In this document: one piece after another, positions 1-7,865 of the stretch
Position numbering within the stretch: the first letter of the stretch is position 1
Layout: each line of letters opens with the position of its first letter
Assembly: GCA_001799895.1 (NCBI GenBank)
Contig: MGUI01000014.1
Coordinates: 1 to 64,000 of the forward strand
DNA: 64,000 nt
Direction: 5' to 3'
Origin: Elusimicrobia bacterium GWD2_63_28
GTDB taxonomy: Bacteria > Elusimicrobiota > Elusimicrobia > Elusimicrobiales > UBA9959
Notes under the pieces: model-generated
The model's input: only the letters and a program-made list of their open reading frames with translations
What the model was told of the DNA's origin: nothing
The model's database searches: none
Made by a program: the position numbers and the translations under genes

Positions 1-621
1 CAGCGCTGCGCCATGGAGCTGCTGCTCGACGACTCCGTCAAGCTGGTCACGCTGCTCGGCGCCGCCGGCACCGGCAAGACGCTGATGACGCTGGTCTGCG
101 GCCTGCAGAAGTCCGTCGAAGAAAGCGTCTACCGCAAGCTCATCATCTGCCGCCCGATCGTGCCCGTCGGCAAGGACATCGGCTTCATCCCCGGCACCAA
201 GGAAGAGAAGCTCTCCACCTGGATGGGCGCCATCTACGACAACCTCGAGTACGTGATGGACAAGCGCCACCAGGAAAGCGCGCTGGAAAAATTCGAGTAC
301 CTGCTGCAGAACGAGAAGATCGAGATCGCCTCGGTGACGCATATCCGCGGCCGCTCGCTGCCCAAGCAGTACATGATCGTCGACGACGCCCAGAACCTGA
401 CGCCGCACGAGATCAAGACCATCCTCAGCCGCGCCGGCGAGGGCACCAAGGTCGTCGTGACCGGCGACCCGTACCAGATAGACAACCCCTACCTGGACAT
501 AGCTTCGAACGGCCTGACCTACATCGTGGACCGCATGCGCGGCCAGAAGCTCTACGGCCACCTGACCTTCACCAAGACCGAGCGCAGCCAGCTGGCCGCC
601 CTCGTGGCCGAGCTGCTGTAG
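1..621 (+). CDS. PhoH-family ATPase (3' part, runs in from upstream)
   Basis: The frame is open from base 1, so the true start and any N-terminal PIN domain lie outside the window. What is visible is the PhoH ATPase domain. It has a Walker A motif GAAGTGKT about 16 residues after the first in-window Met (position 13), a Walker B-like MIVDDAQN about residue 121, and VVVTGDPYQID near residue 147, which matches the conserved block after Walker B in PhoH proteins. PhoH proteins are cytoplasmic ATPases, and those fused to PIN domains act on RNA. The gene ends in TAG and is followed by a GC hairpin. The family is clear; the exact role is not known. Confidence 0.9.
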   Translation, partial: QRCAMELLLDDSVKLVTLLGAAGTGKTLMTLVCGLQKSVEESVYRKLIICRPIVPVGKDIGFIPGTKEEKLSTWMGAIYDNLEYVMDKRHQESALEKFEYLLQNEKIEIASVTHIRGRSLPKQYMIVDDAQNLTPHEIKTILSRAGEGTKVVVTGDPYQIDNPYLDIASNGLTYIVDRMRGQKLYGHLTFTKTERSQLAALVAELL

Positions 622-634
622 CGGCCGGGGTCCG

Positions 635-654
635 CCGGGGGCCCGCGCCCCCGG
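635..654 (+). terminator. GC-rich hairpin after the PhoH gene
   Basis: A perfect 8-bp stem (CCGGGGGC / GCCCCCGG) with a 4-nt loop lies 14 nt after the PhoH stop and ends 4 nt before the next ATG. No U-tract follows. It may be a weak terminator or pause, or it may occlude initiation of the membrane-protein gene. Function is inferred from position only. Confidence 0.35.
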
Positions 655-658
655 CCCT

Positions 659-2641
659 ATGACCGCCTTCTTCCTTATACTTTCCGCGGCCTGCCTGGCC
701 GCGTGCCTCGCCGCCCTGGCGCGGGAGCTGCACGCCCTGCGGCCCGGCCGCGCGGCCATAGCCGCCGCGCTCTGCGTCTGCGCCGCCTGGCTGGCGCTGG
801 CGGCGCAAGTCCCGGCGCGCGGCGGTTACGACAATGAGCACGATTTCGCCGCGCTGAGCGTGAACCCGGGCGACGGGTTCGGCCTCGCCGCCGCCGGGTT
901 CATGAAAGAGATCTCGCCGCTGGCGGCCGACGCCGCCTGGGACGCCGCAGCGGGCCTGTTCACGGACCGGCCGCTGCCCCTGGTCCTGTGGAAGAACCGC
1001 CTGCTGGCGCTGGCCGCGGCCGCGGCCCTCGGCCTGGGAGCTTACGCGCTGGCCGGTGCGGCCGCCGGTATGGCCGCCGCAGTCCTCTGCCTCTTCAGTT
1101 TCCTTACCTTACTCAATTCCTCGTCGCTGGCCTCCACTTCGGCCAACCTTTTCTTCCTGGCCTCGGCCGTCTGCGCCGTCAGCTTTTACTGGCGCCGCCG
1201 GACGGCCGCGGATTTTTACTGGAGCCTGGCTTCGCTCTGGCTGCTGGCCGCCGGACGCGCCGAGCTGGCGCTGTTCCCGCTGGCCGTTTTCCTGGGGCTC
1301 TGGTCTGTTTCCTTCGTGCGCCGGCTGGCCGCCGGGCCCCGCGGCCGCGCCCTGGCGGTTGAAGGCGCCGCGGCCGCCGTCTACCTGTGCTGCCTCGCCC
1401 TGTGGGGGCTGCGGCTGAAATCCGTAGCCGCTTACAACGGTCCTTCGCCGGGAGAAGCGCTGGGCTGGCTGAAGCATCTCGAATATCAGCTGGGAACGGC
1501 CAATTTGGCGCTGCTGGCGCCCGCCCTGGGAGGATGGGCCGCCTGGCTGGCCGCCGGCGCAGCCCTGGCGGCGCTGCTGCTGCCGGCGGCGCTGCCGCCC
1601 GGCGACAGGCTGCGCCGCAGCACCGCCGGCGGGGCGCTGGCGCTCTGGGTGATCTGCCTGTCCGTGTTCTTTTTACCGCTCGAGCGGTACCCGCTGCATT
1701 TTATGCGGCACCAGATTTATTTCTTTTTCCCGGCGGCGCTGCTGTTCTCTTACGCCCTGGGGCAGGCGGCCGCGCTGCTGCCCTCCCGTCGGGGCGCTTA
1801 CGCCGTTGGCCTGGCCGCGGCCGTCCTCTACGCCGGGCTAAATTACCGGGCGGCCCGGGCGCTCGACGGGGAACTGCGCACCAATGACAGGGAATGGCAG
1901 GCGCTGCTGGAGGGATCACGGTCCCTGCCGCGGAACTGCGCTGTGGTTTATCCGGAGCTGTTCGATTCCAGGCACGCCCTGCTGAAAAAATATTTCCGTT
2001 TGGCCGAAACCGAAGAGGCGCTGGCCGGAAGCTGCTTCGTGAAATATGTCACTCCGCTCTACCAAACGGCGCAGCAAAAACCGGCGCGGTTCCTGCAGAA
2101 CTATAACCCGGCCTCGCCGGACTACGCCGGCGGCTGTGAGAAACCGCTGGCCGGTGGGTCTTTTGCCCACAAATTCTACACAGCCTGGGACGGGCCGTCA
2201 GCCACGCAGACTGTGCGCGCCGCGTTCTGCCCGGCGGACACGCCGCGCGACCGCGCCTGGCGGCTGAACTTCAGGGCCAGCCTGCGCCAGCCCGGCGAGG
2301 GGGGCGAAGCCGAGAAATTCCTGCGGGAGGCCATAGCGCTGGACCCAAACTGCGACGTCTGCCGCTATAGCCTGGCCCTCAAACTGGCCCTGCGCGGTGA
2401 CGCAAAAGGCTCCGGCCTTCAACTGGACCAGGCGATAAAGCGGGACATGCTGCCCGGCAGGGAAGCGCTGGCTTCGGCCATCGCCGCCATAGCGCTCGGC
2501 GACAGGCGCGCCGCCGCGGAGGACCTCCGGGCTTTCTCGACGGTGAGCGGGGGCGGCATGTTCTACAGGCTCGCCGTTTCGGCCGCCCAGGCGCTGGAAG
2601 AAGATGGCGTTAAGGCGGAAGGAACTTCCGCCCGGCGTTAA
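659..2641 (+). CDS. Polytopic membrane protein, possible GT-C type glycosyltransferase
   Basis: This 660-residue protein has roughly ten hydrophobic segments across the first ~420 residues and then a soluble C-terminal part of about 240 residues. An acidic motif YDNEHDF sits just after the first two membrane spans, where GT-C (GT39/ArnT/PMT-like) glycosyltransferases carry catalytic acidic residues. The C-terminus (about 560-650, with paired helices around EAIALDPNC) looks TPR-like. No clear Shine-Dalgarno is seen. Its stop overlaps the convergent radical SAM gene by 4 nt. The GT-C call is inferred from architecture; an uncharacterised membrane protein is the alternative. Confidence 0.5.
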   Translation: MTAFFLILSAACLAACLAALARELHALRPGRAAIAAALCVCAAWLALAAQVPARGGYDNEHDFAALSVNPGDGFGLAAAGFMKEISPLAADAAWDAAAGLFTDRPLPLVLWKNRLLALAAAAALGLGAYALAGAAAGMAAAVLCLFSFLTLLNSSSLASTSANLFFLASAVCAVSFYWRRRTAADFYWSLASLWLLAAGRAELALFPLAVFLGLWSVSFVRRLAAGPRGRALAVEGAAAAVYLCCLALWGLRLKSVAAYNGPSPGEALGWLKHLEYQLGTANLALLAPALGGWAAWLAAGAALAALLLPAALPPGDRLRRSTAGGALALWVICLSVFFLPLERYPLHFMRHQIYFFFPAALLFSYALGQAAALLPSRRGAYAVGLAAAVLYAGLNYRAARALDGELRTNDREWQALLEGSRSLPRNCAVVYPELFDSRHALLKKYFRLAETEEALAGSCFVKYVTPLYQTAQQKPARFLQNYNPASPDYAGGCEKPLAGGSFAHKFYTAWDGPSATQTVRAAFCPADTPRDRAWRLNFRASLRQPGEGGEAEKFLREAIALDPNCDVCRYSLALKLALRGDAKGSGLQLDQAIKRDMLPGREALASAIAAIALGDRRAAAEDLRAFSTVSGGGMFYRLAVSAAQALEEDGVKAEGTSARR

Positions 2642-3555
2642 AACCGCTCAGGCTTTATCCGGGCCGGGTCTTTGGCCGAAGTTTTTAATTCTTTAAGTCC
2701 GCGCACCCGCGCGTAGTCGCGGCGGGCGCCGCAGCAGGCCGGCTTCAGGCGGCAGCTGGCGCAGGCGCCGCAGCGCGCGGGCCTGGCCACCCCGTCCTCG
2801 AACACCTTGTCGCCGCGCCGCCAGCGGTGGAATTCAAAAGAAAATCCTTCGAAGCCGCCGAGCAGGCAGAGCGGCACGTTCTGCACCACGGCCTTCATGC
2901 CGGCCAGTTTGAATTTAGCGAGGGTGATCTTTATGAACGGGGCCGCCTCGGTATAGGAAGGGACTATGGCCGGGTTGTCCTGCACGCGCCCGGCGTTGCG
3001 AACGAAGGTGAGGTTCACCAGCGCCGCCCTCCCGAAGTTGGCCGCAACCCAGTCGGCGAAAGCGGGCAGCGCTTTGAAGTTGGCGGCTGATACGATATGG
3101 AAAAGGCGCAGCCGGTCTTCGGCGCCGCAGACCTTCAGGTTCTTCAGGCCGCGCAGGGCGAGCGGGAACTTCACGCTGCGGGTCGCCCTGGCGTAGACGG
3201 CCGGCAGGTGCGAGGGGAAATTTACGGTGAACTGGTCGATCTCGGCGGCGGCGCGCGCGCAGAAGGCGCGGTCGGCCAGCGCCACGGCGTTGGTGGAGAG
3301 CATGAAATGCTCCACGCCGGCGGCGCGCAGTTTTTCTATAGTCTCAAAGAAGTCAGGGTTGGTGGTCGGCTCGCCGCCGCCCTCCAGGCTGACGGCCTTT
3401 ATGCCGCGGCGCTTCACTGCGGCCAGCGCCCGCGCGAGCGTGGGGATCTTCCCGTCCGGGGGGTTCTGGCAACAGGCGCAGTAGAGGTTGCAGGTCCCGG
3501 CGGCCTGCACGCAGATCTGTTCGCTTATCCATCCCGCTTTCGCTGTTTTAGCCAC
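2638..3555 (-). CDS. Radical SAM enzyme with C-terminal Cys cluster
   Basis: A 305-residue protein with CNLYCACC at residues 22-29, giving the CxxxCxxC site for the SAM-binding [4Fe-4S] cluster, and LEGGGEPT, the GGE motif that contacts SAM. A C-terminal Cys group (CGACASC ... ACC) about residues 262-277 suggests an auxiliary cluster. It resembles the small Twitch-type enzymes at 8963, 11981 and 16637 of this window. The start is GTG, with an extended -10 element only 6 nt away and no Shine-Dalgarno, so the mRNA may be leaderless. Substrate unknown. It is transcribed away from the barnase pair and ends inside the convergent membrane-protein gene. Confidence 0.85.
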   Translation of the reverse strand: MAKTAKAGWISEQICVQAAGTCNLYCACCQNPPDGKIPTLARALAAVKRRGIKAVSLEGGGEPTTNPDFFETIEKLRAAGVEHFMLSTNAVALADRAFCARAAAEIDQFTVNFPSHLPAVYARATRSVKFPLALRGLKNLKVCGAEDRLRLFHIVSAANFKALPAFADWVAANFGRAALVNLTFVRNAGRVQDNPAIVPSYTEAAPFIKITLAKFKLAGMKAVVQNVPLCLLGGFEGFSFEFHRWRRGDKVFEDGVARPARCGACASCRLKPACCGARRDYARVRGLKELKTSAKDPARIKPERF

Positions 3556-3561
3556 GGTGTT

Positions 3562-3570
3562 ATTCTATCA
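3562..3570 (-). promoter_or_regulatory. Extended -10 promoter, leaderless start of the 3555 gene
   Basis: Reading the minus strand, TGATAGAAT (TG-n plus TAGAAT) is followed by six bases (AACACC) and then the GTG start. A transcript starting about 7 nt after the -10 would begin at the start codon. No good -35 was identified. Confidence 0.6.
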
Positions 3571-3611
3571 AATCGTTTCCCCGCCCCGGCCTCCGCGCGA
3601 GATATGAAATT

Positions 3612-3649
3612 GGGCCTAAGGGCCCAGGCCGGTCTGGGCCCAAGGGCCC
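3612..3649. repeat. GGGCCC-rich inverted repeat upstream of the barnase gene
   Basis: GGGCC(C) occurs four times at 3612, 3620, 3636 and 3644. The middle two form an 8-bp hairpin (GGGCCCAG at 3620-3627, CTGGGCCC at 3634-3641, 6-nt loop). It lies between divergent genes, upstream of the extended -10 at 3669, so it could be an operator or a structural element. Function unknown. Confidence 0.5.
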
Positions 3650-3668
3650 TAGGCATAATAATCCTATT

Positions 3669-3677
3669 TGTTAAACT
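3669..3677 (+). promoter_or_regulatory. Extended -10 promoter for the barnase-barstar pair
   Basis: TGTTAAACT (TG-n-TAAACT) lies 46 nt before the ATG at 3723. No convincing -35 is present. The barnase ATG has a Shine-Dalgarno-like AAAGGA about 9 nt upstream. Confidence 0.4.
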
Positions 3678-3722
3678 ATAAGGGACAGGTTGCCGAAAAT
3701 ACAATTAAAAGGATATTCAACA

Positions 3723-4310
3723 ATGCTTAAAATCAGAACACTCCTCTTGAATGCCGCAGCCGTCCTGGCCCTGTCCGCCTGGACTACTACCGTTTTCGCA
3801 GCCCCCGAAGTAAAGCAGGCGCCCAGGGCGTCGGCTTACGGCGAGCTTGTAGGCACCGCCGTGCTCGAGGGCTTCGACGCCATTCCCTCTCCCGCCGAGA
3901 TCACGGTGCCCGAAGCTCCAGTCCAGGAAGCTAACGACACCCGCGCCGGCCTGGCCCCGAAGCCCGGCAAGGATTTTACCCCGGTCGTGGAAGACCAGGC
4001 CCGCATCAAGGCCATCATGAAGCTGGTTTCCGACATCTACAACGGCGTTCACCTGCCTTATTCGCAGGACGGCTCTACCTTCAAGAACAAGGAAGGCAAG
4101 CTGCCGGCGCAGCCCGCCGGCTTCTATAAAGAATATACCCTGCTTACCGGCGACGCCCCCCACAAGGTGACCATAGGCGGCAAAACCTACACGGTAGCCC
4201 CTGACCTGAGCGCGCGCGGCTCCGAGCGGATCATCGTAGGCGGCGGCGAGAAGATCTATTACACCCCGGACCATTACGCCAACTTCATACTGCTTACGGT
4301 AGTGTACTAA
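3723..4310 (+). CDS. Secreted barnase-family ribonuclease
   Basis: A 195-residue precursor with a signal peptide (residues 1-26, hydrophobic LLLNAAAVLALSAW, cleavage near VFA/AP), a Pro-rich spacer of ~60 residues, and a microbial-ribonuclease domain about 90-195. The block FKNKEGKLP matches barnase FSNREGKLP. Catalytic equivalents are visible: E137 in FYKEYT, R169 in SERII, and H184 in TPDHYANF near the C-terminus, as in barnase E73, R87 and H102. It should cleave RNA, and the signal peptide indicates export. An earlier in-frame start at 3690 exists, but the ATG at 3723 has the ribosome site and begins the signal peptide. The barstar gene follows 5 nt downstream. Confidence 0.92.
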   Translation: MLKIRTLLLNAAAVLALSAWTTTVFAAPEVKQAPRASAYGELVGTAVLEGFDAIPSPAEITVPEAPVQEANDTRAGLAPKPGKDFTPVVEDQARIKAIMKLVSDIYNGVHLPYSQDGSTFKNKEGKLPAQPAGFYKEYTLLTGDAPHKVTIGGKTYTVAPDLSARGSERIIVGGGEKIYYTPDHYANFILLTVVY

Positions 4311-4315
4311 CGGCG

Positions 4316-4705
4316 ATGGCCCTGCCCGGGGAGGAAGGACTTTTCCTGGACATGCGGCCCGCGGGGACGGCGGAGGGAATAATTGAAAAATTCCCTCCGC
4401 CGGCCTATTTTACGGCTTTCATAGACGGGGGCAAGGCCCGGGACAAGGCCGGCCTGATGGCCGAAATAGCTCCCGCCTTCCGTTTCCCCTCCTATTTCGG
4501 CAAGAACTGGGACGCCCTGCTGGACTGCCTGCGCTCGCTGCCGGACGAAGTGCCGGCCGGGGGCTACGTGCTGGCCGTGCGCAATGCCGGGGACTTTCTC
4601 GCCTCCTCCCCCAAAGACCAGGAAGACTTCGCGGACGTGGCCGGGGAGGCCCGGGCCTTCCTGCGCGAGAAATTCAAGGCCGATCTCGTCATAATCCTCC
4701 TTTAA
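4316..4705 (+). CDS. Barstar-family ribonuclease inhibitor
   Basis: A 129-residue cytoplasmic protein with no signal peptide. The motif YFGKNWDALLDCL (residues 60-72) corresponds to barstar YYGENLDALWDCL. D66 and D70 occupy the places of barstar D35 and D39, the residues that plug the barnase active site. The C-terminus KADLVIILL matches the last barstar strand. About 30 extra N-terminal residues precede the barstar core. It lies 5 nt after the ribonuclease gene, as expected for an immunity protein that protects the producer before export. Confidence 0.92.
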   Translation: MALPGEEGLFLDMRPAGTAEGIIEKFPPPAYFTAFIDGGKARDKAGLMAEIAPAFRFPSYFGKNWDALLDCLRSLPDEVPAGGYVLAVRNAGDFLASSPKDQEDFADVAGEARAFLREKFKADLVIILL

Positions 4706-4735
4706 ATCCTCTCTGAATCCTCACAGGCGCTCCCA

Positions 4736-4764
4736 TTGAAAACCGGGGACTTTTCTGCTATGCT
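4736..4764 (+). promoter_or_regulatory. Sigma-70-type promoter for the secreted protein/Hxs operon
   Basis: TTGAAA (4736-4741), a 17-bp spacer and TATGCT (4759-4764), with TGC directly before the -10 as an extended element. An AT-rich stretch follows. The next start (ATG 4829) has GGAGG about 7 nt upstream. This is the best full promoter seen in the window and probably serves the genes from 4829 onward. Confidence 0.6.
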
Positions 4765-4828
4765 ATATTTATATATATAAGCGAAACTGCGGTAAACCCG
4801 GTTTGCGCTGAGCGGCGCCGGAGGTTTT

Positions 4829-5647
4829 ATGGAAGCCACCGAACTTAATATCAGGATCTCTTTCGGCAGGAAGCACGCGCTGGCCCTGCTGTCGGCCTTT
4901 TTCCTCTGCTGGCACCCGGGCTTTATCGGCTCGGAGACGCTGCAGCTCACCACTTTCTACCCCGCCCCCTACGGCGGCTATGTCAGCCTGCTGACCACGG
5001 GCGGCACCAATACCGTGCCCGCCAACACCATCCTGGCCCGCAACGCCGGCCGCGTGGGCGTAGGCACCGGGACCCCCGACAGCAAGGTGGACATCAGGAT
5101 CCCGGTAGGCCTGGGCGCCAACGGCGTGCAGATCACGGACGATAACGCCAACCCCGACACGCGCAGTTACGCCACTTTGGGCGTTACCCGCGCCGCCTCG
5201 GGCAACAATTTGGCCTACATAGGCCTCACCAAGCAGGGCACCTACCCCTGGGCCATAGGCGTGGCCGGCAGCAACGACCTCATCATGGGCGCTTCCTCGG
5301 CCGGCAACAGGACCATTCCCTCCCCGATGTTCAGCATTGATACCGGCGGCCAGATAGCCATGGGCGGCGGCGCCGAGGCGGGCCGGCGCCTGCGCGTGGT
5401 GGGCGACCTGCGCGTCACCGGCGATATTTACGTCAATGGCCGCATACAGGGCCTCTGCCAGCGCATCGGCTACAGCATTACCGGCGTGACCTCCTGCCCC
5501 TGGAATCACAACGTTATAGGCTTTCTAGGCGACGGCGTGGCCCGCGTTTCCGGCTTTTTGCCCGCCAGCGCCACCACCAGCGGCGTGGGCCGCTTCATAG
5601 TGCTGGGAGAGGACTGGGGCGGCACGATGATCTGCTGCAGGTTCTAG
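4829..5647 (+). CDS. Secreted tail-fibre-like protein with YPAPYGGY motif
   Basis: A 272-residue protein with an N-terminal hydrophobic export signal (about residues 17-35), then LQLTTFYPAPYGGY. The middle has the VGVGTGTPDSKVDI and LRVVGDLRVTGDIYVNG style repeats seen in trimeric, beta-structured tail-fibre or spike stalks. The C-terminal third carries several Cys, including a terminal ICCRF. I associate YPAPYG-type exported proteins with Elusimicrobiota; this is from memory. The start is supported by GGAGG. It is the first gene before the HxsD/HxsB set, so it could be a client of those enzymes or simply a surface protein. It has no His-Xaa-Ser repeats. Confidence 0.6.
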   Translation: MEATELNIRISFGRKHALALLSAFFLCWHPGFIGSETLQLTTFYPAPYGGYVSLLTTGGTNTVPANTILARNAGRVGVGTGTPDSKVDIRIPVGLGANGVQITDDNANPDTRSYATLGVTRAASGNNLAYIGLTKQGTYPWAIGVAGSNDLIMGASSAGNRTIPSPMFSIDTGGQIAMGGGAEAGRRLRVVGDLRVTGDIYVNGRIQGLCQRIGYSITGVTSCPWNHNVIGFLGDGVARVSGFLPASATTSGVGRFIVLGEDWGGTMICCRF

Positions 5648-5677
5648 CCCGCGGATATTGTTTTCAAGGAGCGCAGT

Positions 5678-6145
5678 TTGTCCAAGAATATCTCCATACA
5701 GGTCAGCCTGAATAAATATACCCCTGAGTCCATACGCTACGCCGCCCACTCGCTGGGCGGCGCGGCTTACGCCCTGCTCAAGCCGCTGCCCGGCGGCAGG
5801 GTCCTGGTCGAACTGACGCCGAAGAGCGGCGCCGGAGCCGGCCTGGCGCGGCGCTTCCGCGCCGAGCTCGAGGACGAGAAGCTGCGCGAGCGCGTGGCCT
5901 CCGAGAACCGCGAATTGCGCGAGTTCATGCTGCTGAAGGCGCTCACCTGGCGGCCGCGCCCGCAGGAGAAGGACGATGCCGGCCTCACCCCGCAGCAGGA
6001 GAAGGAACTTAACGACCTGATAGCGCAGATCGAGACCGAGATCAAGGCCGAAGCCACCGGCGCCCCTTCCGCGGACCCCCTCGGCATAACCAGCACCTGG
6101 GAAGACAAGTATGACAACAAGAAACGCGCCCCCAAAAAGCGCTAA
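5678..6145 (+). CDS. hxsD: HxsD-like protein of a His-Xaa-Ser system (TTG start)
   Basis: A 155-residue protein whose first ~90 residues resemble HxsD. They have an N-terminal strand (ISIQVSLNKYTPESIRYAAH), then ELEDEKLRERV, corresponding to the family hallmark LLNDYxLRE, and NRELREFMLLKAL. It carries a polar tail of ~60 residues, longer than the usual ~100-residue HxsD. The start is TTG, backed by AAGGAG six bases upstream. HxsD proteins accompany the radical SAM pair HxsB/HxsC; their biochemical role is not established. The gene overlaps hxsB by 35 nt in another frame. Confidence 0.7.
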   Translation: MSKNISIQVSLNKYTPESIRYAAHSLGGAAYALLKPLPGGRVLVELTPKSGAGAGLARRFRAELEDEKLRERVASENRELREFMLLKALTWRPRPQEKDDAGLTPQQEKELNDLIAQIETEIKAEATGAPSADPLGITSTWEDKYDNKKRAPKKR

Positions 6146-7574
6146 GCCCCGCGCCGGGTCCCTCCCCTATTTCACTTTCCGCCGCCTGGACGGCCGCGTG
6201 CTCCTGTCCAACGACGCCGGCTTCACCGCCTCCCTTTCCGCGGCCGACTTCGCCCGCTTCTCGGCGGGCAAACTGCCGGCCGGCGCCCCGCTGCGCGCGG
6301 AGCTGGCGGCCAAGGGCTTCGTGCGCGAGCAGACCGATTTCGAGGGCTGCGCCGCCGCCTGCTCCAAGAAGAACGCCTTCCTGGGCGCGGGTCCCGGCCT
6401 GCACATCCTGGTGATGACGCTGCGCTGCAACCACAAGTGCCTGTACTGCCAGTCCAGCGCCATCGGCGAGAAGGGCGGCTCCGGCACCGACATGAGCCGG
6501 GCCGTGGCGCGCCGCAGCGTGGATTTCGCGCTGCAGAGCACCAACCCCGGCATCACCATAGAGTTCCAGGGCGGCGAGCCGCTGCTCAACTGGGACGTGC
6601 TGAAGGACGCGGTCCTCTACGCGCGGCGCCGCGGCCGGGAACTGGGCCGCGAGGTGCGCCTGGCGCTGGTCTCCAATTTCAGCCTGATGACGGAGGAGAA
6701 AGCCCACTTCCTGCTCGCCAACGAGGTCTCCATCTGCACCTCGCTCGACGGCCCCGCGGACCTGCACAACAGGAACCGGATCTACGCCGGCGGCAACTCG
6801 CACGCCGCCACCGCCCGCTGGCTCAAATATTTCAACGCCCGCGCCGCCAAACAGGTGCCGGAATACCGCACCTTCAACCCGAGCGCGCTGCTGACGGTCT
6901 CCAAATATTCCCTCGGCCGGGAGAAGGAGATAGTCGACGAATACCTGAAGCGCGGCCTCTCCGATATCTTCGTGCGGCCCCTGGCCCCGATAGGCTTCGC
7001 CAGGAACCTCTGGCCCCGCATAGGCTACTCCGCCGCCGAGTTCGCCCGCTTTTACCGCAATTCCCTGGACTATATGCTCAAGCTCAGCGCCGCCGGCAAA
7101 AAGATCCGCGAGCGCAACGCCGTGATCATGCTCGAGAAGATCGTGAACGGCGGGGACCCCGGCTACCTGGACATGCGCTGCCCCTGCGGCGCGGCCATCG
7201 GGCAGCTCGCCTACAACTACAACGGCGACCTCTATACCTGCGACGAGGGCCGCATGGTGGGTTGGCAGGGCGACGACCTTTTTAAAGTGGGCAACGTGCT
7301 GAAGGACAGCTACCGCAAGGTGATGCTGGCCCCGGCCTCCCGCGCCTGCGCCGCCGCCTCCAACCTGGAGTCGCAGCCGCAGTGCTCGCGCTGCGCCTAC
7401 AAGCCCTTCTGCGGCGTCTGCCCGGTCTACAATTACGAGACCCAGGGCTCGCTGTGGGGAGACATGCCCGCCAACGAGCGCTGCGCGCTCTCGATGGGCG
7501 TCTTCGACGCGCTCTTCGCCCTGCTGGCGAAGCCGGCCAGCGCCAAAATACTTAAAGGATGGGTGGGCAAATGA
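6111..7574 (+). CDS. hxsB: HxsB-type radical SAM maturase
   Basis: A 487-residue protein with the HxsB layout. An N-terminal domain (residues 20-95, YFTFRRLDGRVLLSNDAG) resembles a peptide-recognition region. The radical SAM core has C106xxxC110xxC113 and FQGGEPLLN near 153. A Cys-rich SPASM-like C-terminus (CPCG at 357, C377, CSRCAYKPFCGVCP at 425-438, C458) should bind auxiliary [4Fe-4S] clusters. HxsB is defined by co-occurrence with HxsC, HxsD and His-Xaa-Ser repeat precursors, and a peptide modification is inferred for the family. A second copy is at 22859. It lies between two HxsD-like genes. Confidence 0.85.
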   Translation: MTTRNAPPKSAKPRAGSLPYFTFRRLDGRVLLSNDAGFTASLSAADFARFSAGKLPAGAPLRAELAAKGFVREQTDFEGCAAACSKKNAFLGAGPGLHILVMTLRCNHKCLYCQSSAIGEKGGSGTDMSRAVARRSVDFALQSTNPGITIEFQGGEPLLNWDVLKDAVLYARRRGRELGREVRLALVSNFSLMTEEKAHFLLANEVSICTSLDGPADLHNRNRIYAGGNSHAATARWLKYFNARAAKQVPEYRTFNPSALLTVSKYSLGREKEIVDEYLKRGLSDIFVRPLAPIGFARNLWPRIGYSAAEFARFYRNSLDYMLKLSAAGKKIRERNAVIMLEKIVNGGDPGYLDMRCPCGAAIGQLAYNYNGDLYTCDEGRMVGWQGDDLFKVGNVLKDSYRKVMLAPASRACAAASNLESQPQCSRCAYKPFCGVCPVYNYETQGSLWGDMPANERCALSMGVFDALFALLAKPASAKILKGWVGK

Positions 7575-7864
7575 AGCCGGAAAAAACAGGCGCGCTTTTT
7601 TTTAGCCGCGAGATCTACTCCGAAGAGGCCGTGCGGCTGGCCGCGGCGGTCTTCGAGGGCCGCGCGGAAGTTCTTGTTTCCAAAAAAACGGGCGGCACCG
7701 CCGCCGAAGTTTCCGGCCCCGGGAACCCGGCCGGGGACTTCGCCAACGAGGTGCTCAACCAGCAGTGCCGCATAGACCTGGGCCGCAAAAACTCCAGGCT
7801 CGCCTCGCTCATCTCCACCAAGGCGCTGCTCTCGGCGGCGGGAGAGAAGCTCTCCAGGCGGTAA
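7571..7864 (+). CDS. Second HxsD-like protein
   Basis: A 97-residue protein, the normal HxsD size. It has an N-terminal strand (ALFFSREIYSEEAVRLAAAVF) and a C-terminal helix (ANEVLNQQCRIDLGRKNSRL) followed by ISTKALL. This fits the HxsD pattern of LLNDYxLRE, an N-containing helix and an AL end. I chose ATG 7571, which overlaps the hxsB stop as ATGA, over the in-frame ATG at 7559. Two HxsD-like genes flanking one HxsB is unusual. They may pair with different enzymes or precursors. Confidence 0.6.
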   Translation: MKPEKTGALFFSREIYSEEAVRLAAAVFEGRAEVLVSKKTGGTAAEVSGPGNPAGDFANEVLNQQCRIDLGRKNSRLASLISTKALLSAAGEKLSRR

Positions 7865-7865
7865 A

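Noticed and set aside
4829-5647. Prophage tail region
   Set aside because: The fibre-like protein and the phage-type hydrolase fold at 61282 are isolated; no capsid, terminase, portal, integrase or lysis genes are present, and both proteins carry bacterial export signals.
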